This document shows positions 6,501-8,476 of a DNA stretch of 8,476 bases, one piece after another. Each line of letters opens with the position of its first letter. The stretch's first letter is position 1. Source of the DNA: Hyphomicrobiales bacterium (GTDB taxonomy: Bacteria > Pseudomonadota > Alphaproteobacteria > Rhizobiales > S144-35); assembly GCA_015494185.1 (NCBI GenBank), contig WGBT01000136.1:1-8476 (forward strand), given 5' to 3'. The position numbers and the translations under genes were made by a program. Below the pieces are notes generated by a model that worked only from the letters and a program-made list of their open reading frames with translations, ran no database searches and was not told where the DNA came from.

Positions 6501-7688
6501 TTACGATGACAGGCTTTGATAATAATCCATCAGGATTTTCGCCACTTCAGGACGGCTGAATTCCGGCGGCGGCGCTTCCCCTCTGGAAAGCATTTCCCGC
6601 ACCTTGGTGCCAGACAGCAAGATGAAGTCTTCTTTGGTGTGGTCCGGCGCCTCCCGCATCATCACCACCTTGTTGAGCTTTTTCGAATAGGCGGTGTGAT
6701 CGGCCTTGAAAATTTCGATTTCAAGGGTGCCCTCTGGAATGGTGTCGAAGATTTCCTGGGCGTCGAAATCGCCATAGTAATCGCCAACACCGGCATGGTC
6801 GCGGCCAACGATCAGATAGTTGGCGCCCATATTCTGCCGGAACACCGCATGCAACACCGCCTCGCGCGGGCCGGCATAAAGCATATCGAAGCCATAGCCG
6901 GTCACAATCACGCTATTGGGTTTGAAATAAAGCTCGACCATTTTGCGAATCGCCGCATCACGCACCGGGGCGGGAATATCGCCGGGCTTGAGCTTGCCAA
7001 GCAGCATATGGATCACCAGACCATCTGCACCGAGCCGCTCCATGGCCATATGGCACAACTCCTCATGGGCCCGGTGCATCGGGTTGCGGGTCTGAAACGC
7101 CACCACCTTTTTCCAGCCATGTTCCTTGATTTCATTGCGGATCTCGACCGCCGTGCGGAACGTATCGGGAAATTCGGTCTGGAAATAGCTGAAATTCAGC
7201 ACCTTGATCGGACCAGAGAGCACGACCTTGCCCTGATCCATGAAAGTCGCAACGCCGGGATGTTCTGGATCCGTGGTGCGAAAGACGTTTTGAACGATAT
7301 TGGTCACCTCATCGTCGGACAACTCTTCGACGGCCTCCACATCCATCACCGCCAGCACCGGATTGCCTTCGACATTGGGATCTTTCAGCGCAATCCGATC
7401 CCCAGCCTTGATCGAACCGGCATCTTTTACAAGGTTCAACACCGGCGTTGGCCAGAACAGACCCGAAGTGGTGTGCATGTTCTCAGCAACAGAGATGGCA
7501 TCCGCCTTGTTCATATAGCCGGTCAGCGGGTTGAAATACCCTCCCCCCAGCATCACCGCATTGGCGGCCGCGGCCGAACTGATCGTGATCGACGGCAGGT
7601 TTGCGGCTTCCGCCTGCAGGGCTTCATTTTCGGCTGTGTCATAGACGAACAACGGGTTCAGCTCATCAGAGCCGTGGGGTTTGACCAT
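6501..7688 (-). CDS. sat: Sulfate adenylyltransferase (ATP sulfurylase), single-domain
   Basis: Catalyses sulfate + ATP to adenosine 5'-phosphosulfate + pyrophosphate (or the reverse during sulfur oxidation), in the cytoplasm. The 395 residues match the usual length of the bacterial homo-oligomeric enzyme. QTRNPMHRAHEE lies at 199-210, carrying the substrate/ATP-binding QxRN and HxxH nucleotidyl-transferase motif. GRDHAGVGDYYGDFDAQ lies at 295-311, with the conserved GRDHAG. LLSGTKVREMLSRG and PPPEFSRPEVAKIL end the protein at 357-386. There is no APS-kinase domain fused at either end. The segment HTAYSKKLNKVVMMREAPDH (331-350) takes the place of the Cys-rich zinc-type loop seen in many other Sat proteins. 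ATG at 7686-7688 is supported by GGGAAGGAAA six bases upstream. No cysDN, cysH, apr or transporter gene is adjacent, so whether it serves assimilation or dissimilation cannot be told. It is followed by its own terminator, so it is probably monocistronic. Confidence 0.96.
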   Translation of the reverse strand: MVKPHGSDELNPLFVYDTAENEALQAEAANLPSITISSAAAANAVMLGGGYFNPLTGYMNKADAISVAENMHTTSGLFWPTPVLNLVKDAGSIKAGDRIALKDPNVEGNPVLAVMDVEAVEELSDDEVTNIVQNVFRTTDPEHPGVATFMDQGKVVLSGPIKVLNFSYFQTEFPDTFRTAVEIRNEIKEHGWKKVVAFQTRNPMHRAHEELCHMAMERLGADGLVIHMLLGKLKPGDIPAPVRDAAIRKMVELYFKPNSVIVTGYGFDMLYAGPREAVLHAVFRQNMGANYLIVGRDHAGVGDYYGDFDAQEIFDTIPEGTLEIEIFKADHTAYSKKLNKVVMMREAPDHTKEDFILLSGTKVREMLSRGEAPPPEFSRPEVAKILMDYYQSLSS

Positions 7689-7775
7689 AGCGTTTCCTTC
7701 CCAAAATGGAGTTGTTGAGCCCGCAAGAGCTTCCCGCTCATTTGGACTGGTTCAGCTTTGTAAGACGCAAGGGGC

Positions 7776-7795
7776 ACAAGGACATACAAGGACAT
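7776..7795. repeat. Perfect tandem 10-bp repeat in the sat leader
   Basis: ACAAGGACAT occurs twice back to back, 7776-7785 and 7786-7795, about 90-110 bases upstream of the sat start. It could be slippage or a pair of regulator half-sites. Confidence 0.75.
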
Positions 7796-7961
7796 GGCCA
7801 TGATCTTCTCAAATGGCTGATGACTTCCTCACTGCGAATGACCGATGGCTTACACCCTTACGTATCATTTCATTGCTTCTCGAATGCCCGGATATTGATC
7901 CTGAGCCCAAGAGTCAACAGCGCGATGCGGAAAAAAGGTTAAATTTTTATGATCAAAGCGG

Positions 7962-8024
7962 CAATGGCACGGATACACCGCAGGGGATTTGGGGAATGGT
8001 GAGACGGCATATCCGTGCCTATTG
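7962..8024. repeat. Long intergenic hairpin
   Basis: GGCACGGATA (7966-7975) pairs perfectly with TATCCGTGCC (8010-8019). Outside it CAAT (7962-7965) pairs with ATTG (8021-8024) across one bulged T, and inside it CCG (7978-7980) pairs with CGG (8005-8007). The loop is about 24 bases. No T-tract adjoins the stem, so a terminator is unlikely. It may be an operator dyad, a repeat relic or part of a small RNA. Confidence 0.65.
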
Positions 8025-8107
8025 GTGATGCGCATGATGAAACGACGGGGATGATCGGCACCACCTGTCAGCCAAGACGCGATAGTGATCAAACAGGTTC
8101 AATAATA

Positions 8108-8153
8108 GTCCAAAAAACAAAAATGACGCCCGGATGGGGGAAACCGGGCGTCA
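8108..8153 (-). terminator. Rho-independent terminator reading leftward
   Basis: TGACGCCCGG (8124-8133) and CCGGGCGTCA (8144-8153) form a perfect 10-bp stem with a 10-base loop. On the minus strand the stem is followed by TTTTTGTTTTTTG (complement of 8111-8123), the expected U-tract. It therefore ends a minus-strand transcript coming from the right. No minus-strand gene is visible between 8154 and the window edge. Confidence 0.85.
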
Positions 8154-8476
8154 CTGGGGGATAGAACGGAGGATATGAACGCAATTACAAGATTTTTATC
8201 AACACGGCAGACTCTGAACTTCGACTTGCGACAGCTTTATACGTATGCGAACTGCGACTTTACGCACCTCAACAACTTCACTTGAAACACGCACATCACG
8301 CTGCCATCACAACCTAACGTCATCCCCTCATCCGGCTCCAGGACGACGGATCAGGACGGTCAACAACGCAACACCTTTCTGCTGAACGCAAATCCTCGAT
8401 CCGCATGATCGTGGAGCCAATGAGGCGGACATTAGGCGCTCAAGGGAGCTCAAGACGCAACACCACTATACAACAC
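8154..8476. other. Right-edge region without a convincing gene
   Basis: All three minus-strand frames entering from the right edge hit stops within about 35 bases, so any upstream minus gene ends at or outside the edge, some 300 bases before the terminator at 8108-8153. On the plus strand a 36-codon ORF, ATG at 8175 to TGA at 8283-8285, begins MNAITRFLST and has GGAGG only two bases before the ATG, which is closer than normal. It resembles nothing I know. The stretch also has small hairpins (CGATC-N5-GATCG near 8399-8413) and the direct repeat GCTCAAG at 8438-8444 and 8448-8454. It may encode an untranslated small RNA on the minus strand (inference). Confidence 0.35.

Larger units (their letters stand above)
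7689..8123. other. Gene-free region: long sat leader/upstream region
   Basis: No ORF here is convincing; those present (7706-7942 and 7813-8028 plus, 7865-8092 minus) overlap each other, resemble no known family and lack good ribosome sites. A weak minus-strand promoter TTGACT-N17-TATCCG (complement of 7912-7917 and 7889-7894) would give a leader of about 200 bases for sat. The stretch also holds a tandem 10-bp repeat (7776-7795) and a large hairpin (7962-8024). No known riboswitch motif was recognised. Confidence 0.5.

Noticed and set aside
6516..7718. 400-codon open frame on the plus strand opposite sat
   Set aside because: It is the antisense of the well-supported sat gene, is His/Arg-rich in the way such shadows are, and resembles no protein family.
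7689..7960. Possible SAM or other sulfur riboswitch in the sat leader
   Set aside because: No conserved core of a known riboswitch class could be recognised, and the structures seen do not form a multi-stem aptamer.
7706..8092. Three overlapping short ORFs in the sat upstream gap
   Set aside because: They conflict with each other, show no recognisable motif and lack good ribosome sites; the hairpin and repeat in the same stretch point to non-coding DNA.
1..8476. CRISPR array, prophage or toxin-antitoxin module
   Set aside because: No regularly spaced repeats, no phage-type genes, and no paired small ORFs with good start sites were seen.

Overview
The window reads as chromosomal DNA of a moderately GC-rich alphaproteobacterium. 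This is inferred from overall gene style, from an Irr/ICE-like dyad in front of an iron-uptake gene, and from a stand-alone ATP sulfurylase; the order or genus cannot be fixed from sequence alone. No rRNA, tRNA or CRISPR array is visible.

Layout. Bases 1-464 (+) hold the 3' part of a predicted carboxylesterase/phospholipase-type hydrolase. It enters from the left edge, keeps its nucleophile motif GFSQG, and then loses its normal C-terminus. Directly after it lies a decayed IS110-family transposase (about 475-1236, +) with at least two frame changes. Bases 1237-1498 carry a 175-bp MITE-like element with 18-bp terminal inverted repeats; its left arm is split by a 21-bp block containing a perfect 20-bp palindrome. 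From 1499 to 7688 all main genes are on the minus strand: mepA (penicillin-insensitive murein endopeptidase with an unusually long basic tail), fbpB (fused Fe3+ ABC permease), fbpA (periplasmic Fe3+-binding protein) and sat (ATP sulfurylase). Bases 7689-8476 have no convincing gene. They hold a long sat leader with a tandem repeat, a large hairpin, a minus-strand terminator belonging to something to the right, and one doubtful 36-codon ORF.

How the parts work together. FbpA would capture ferric iron in the periplasm and hand it to the FbpB permease; no ATPase gene (fbpC) is in the window, so that subunit must be encoded elsewhere. The fbpA promoter region has two dyads close together, one like an Irr box and one a perfect 8-bp inverted repeat like alphaproteobacterial Fur sites, suggesting dual iron control. 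sat makes adenosine 5'-phosphosulfate and appears to be a single-gene unit with its own strong intrinsic terminator. MepA trims peptidoglycan cross-links and is functionally unrelated to its neighbours.

I did not find a clearly new multi-gene system. The most interesting material is non-coding: the dual iron operator, the interrupted-TIR element at 1271-1445, and the large competing-hairpin structure at 6247-6345.
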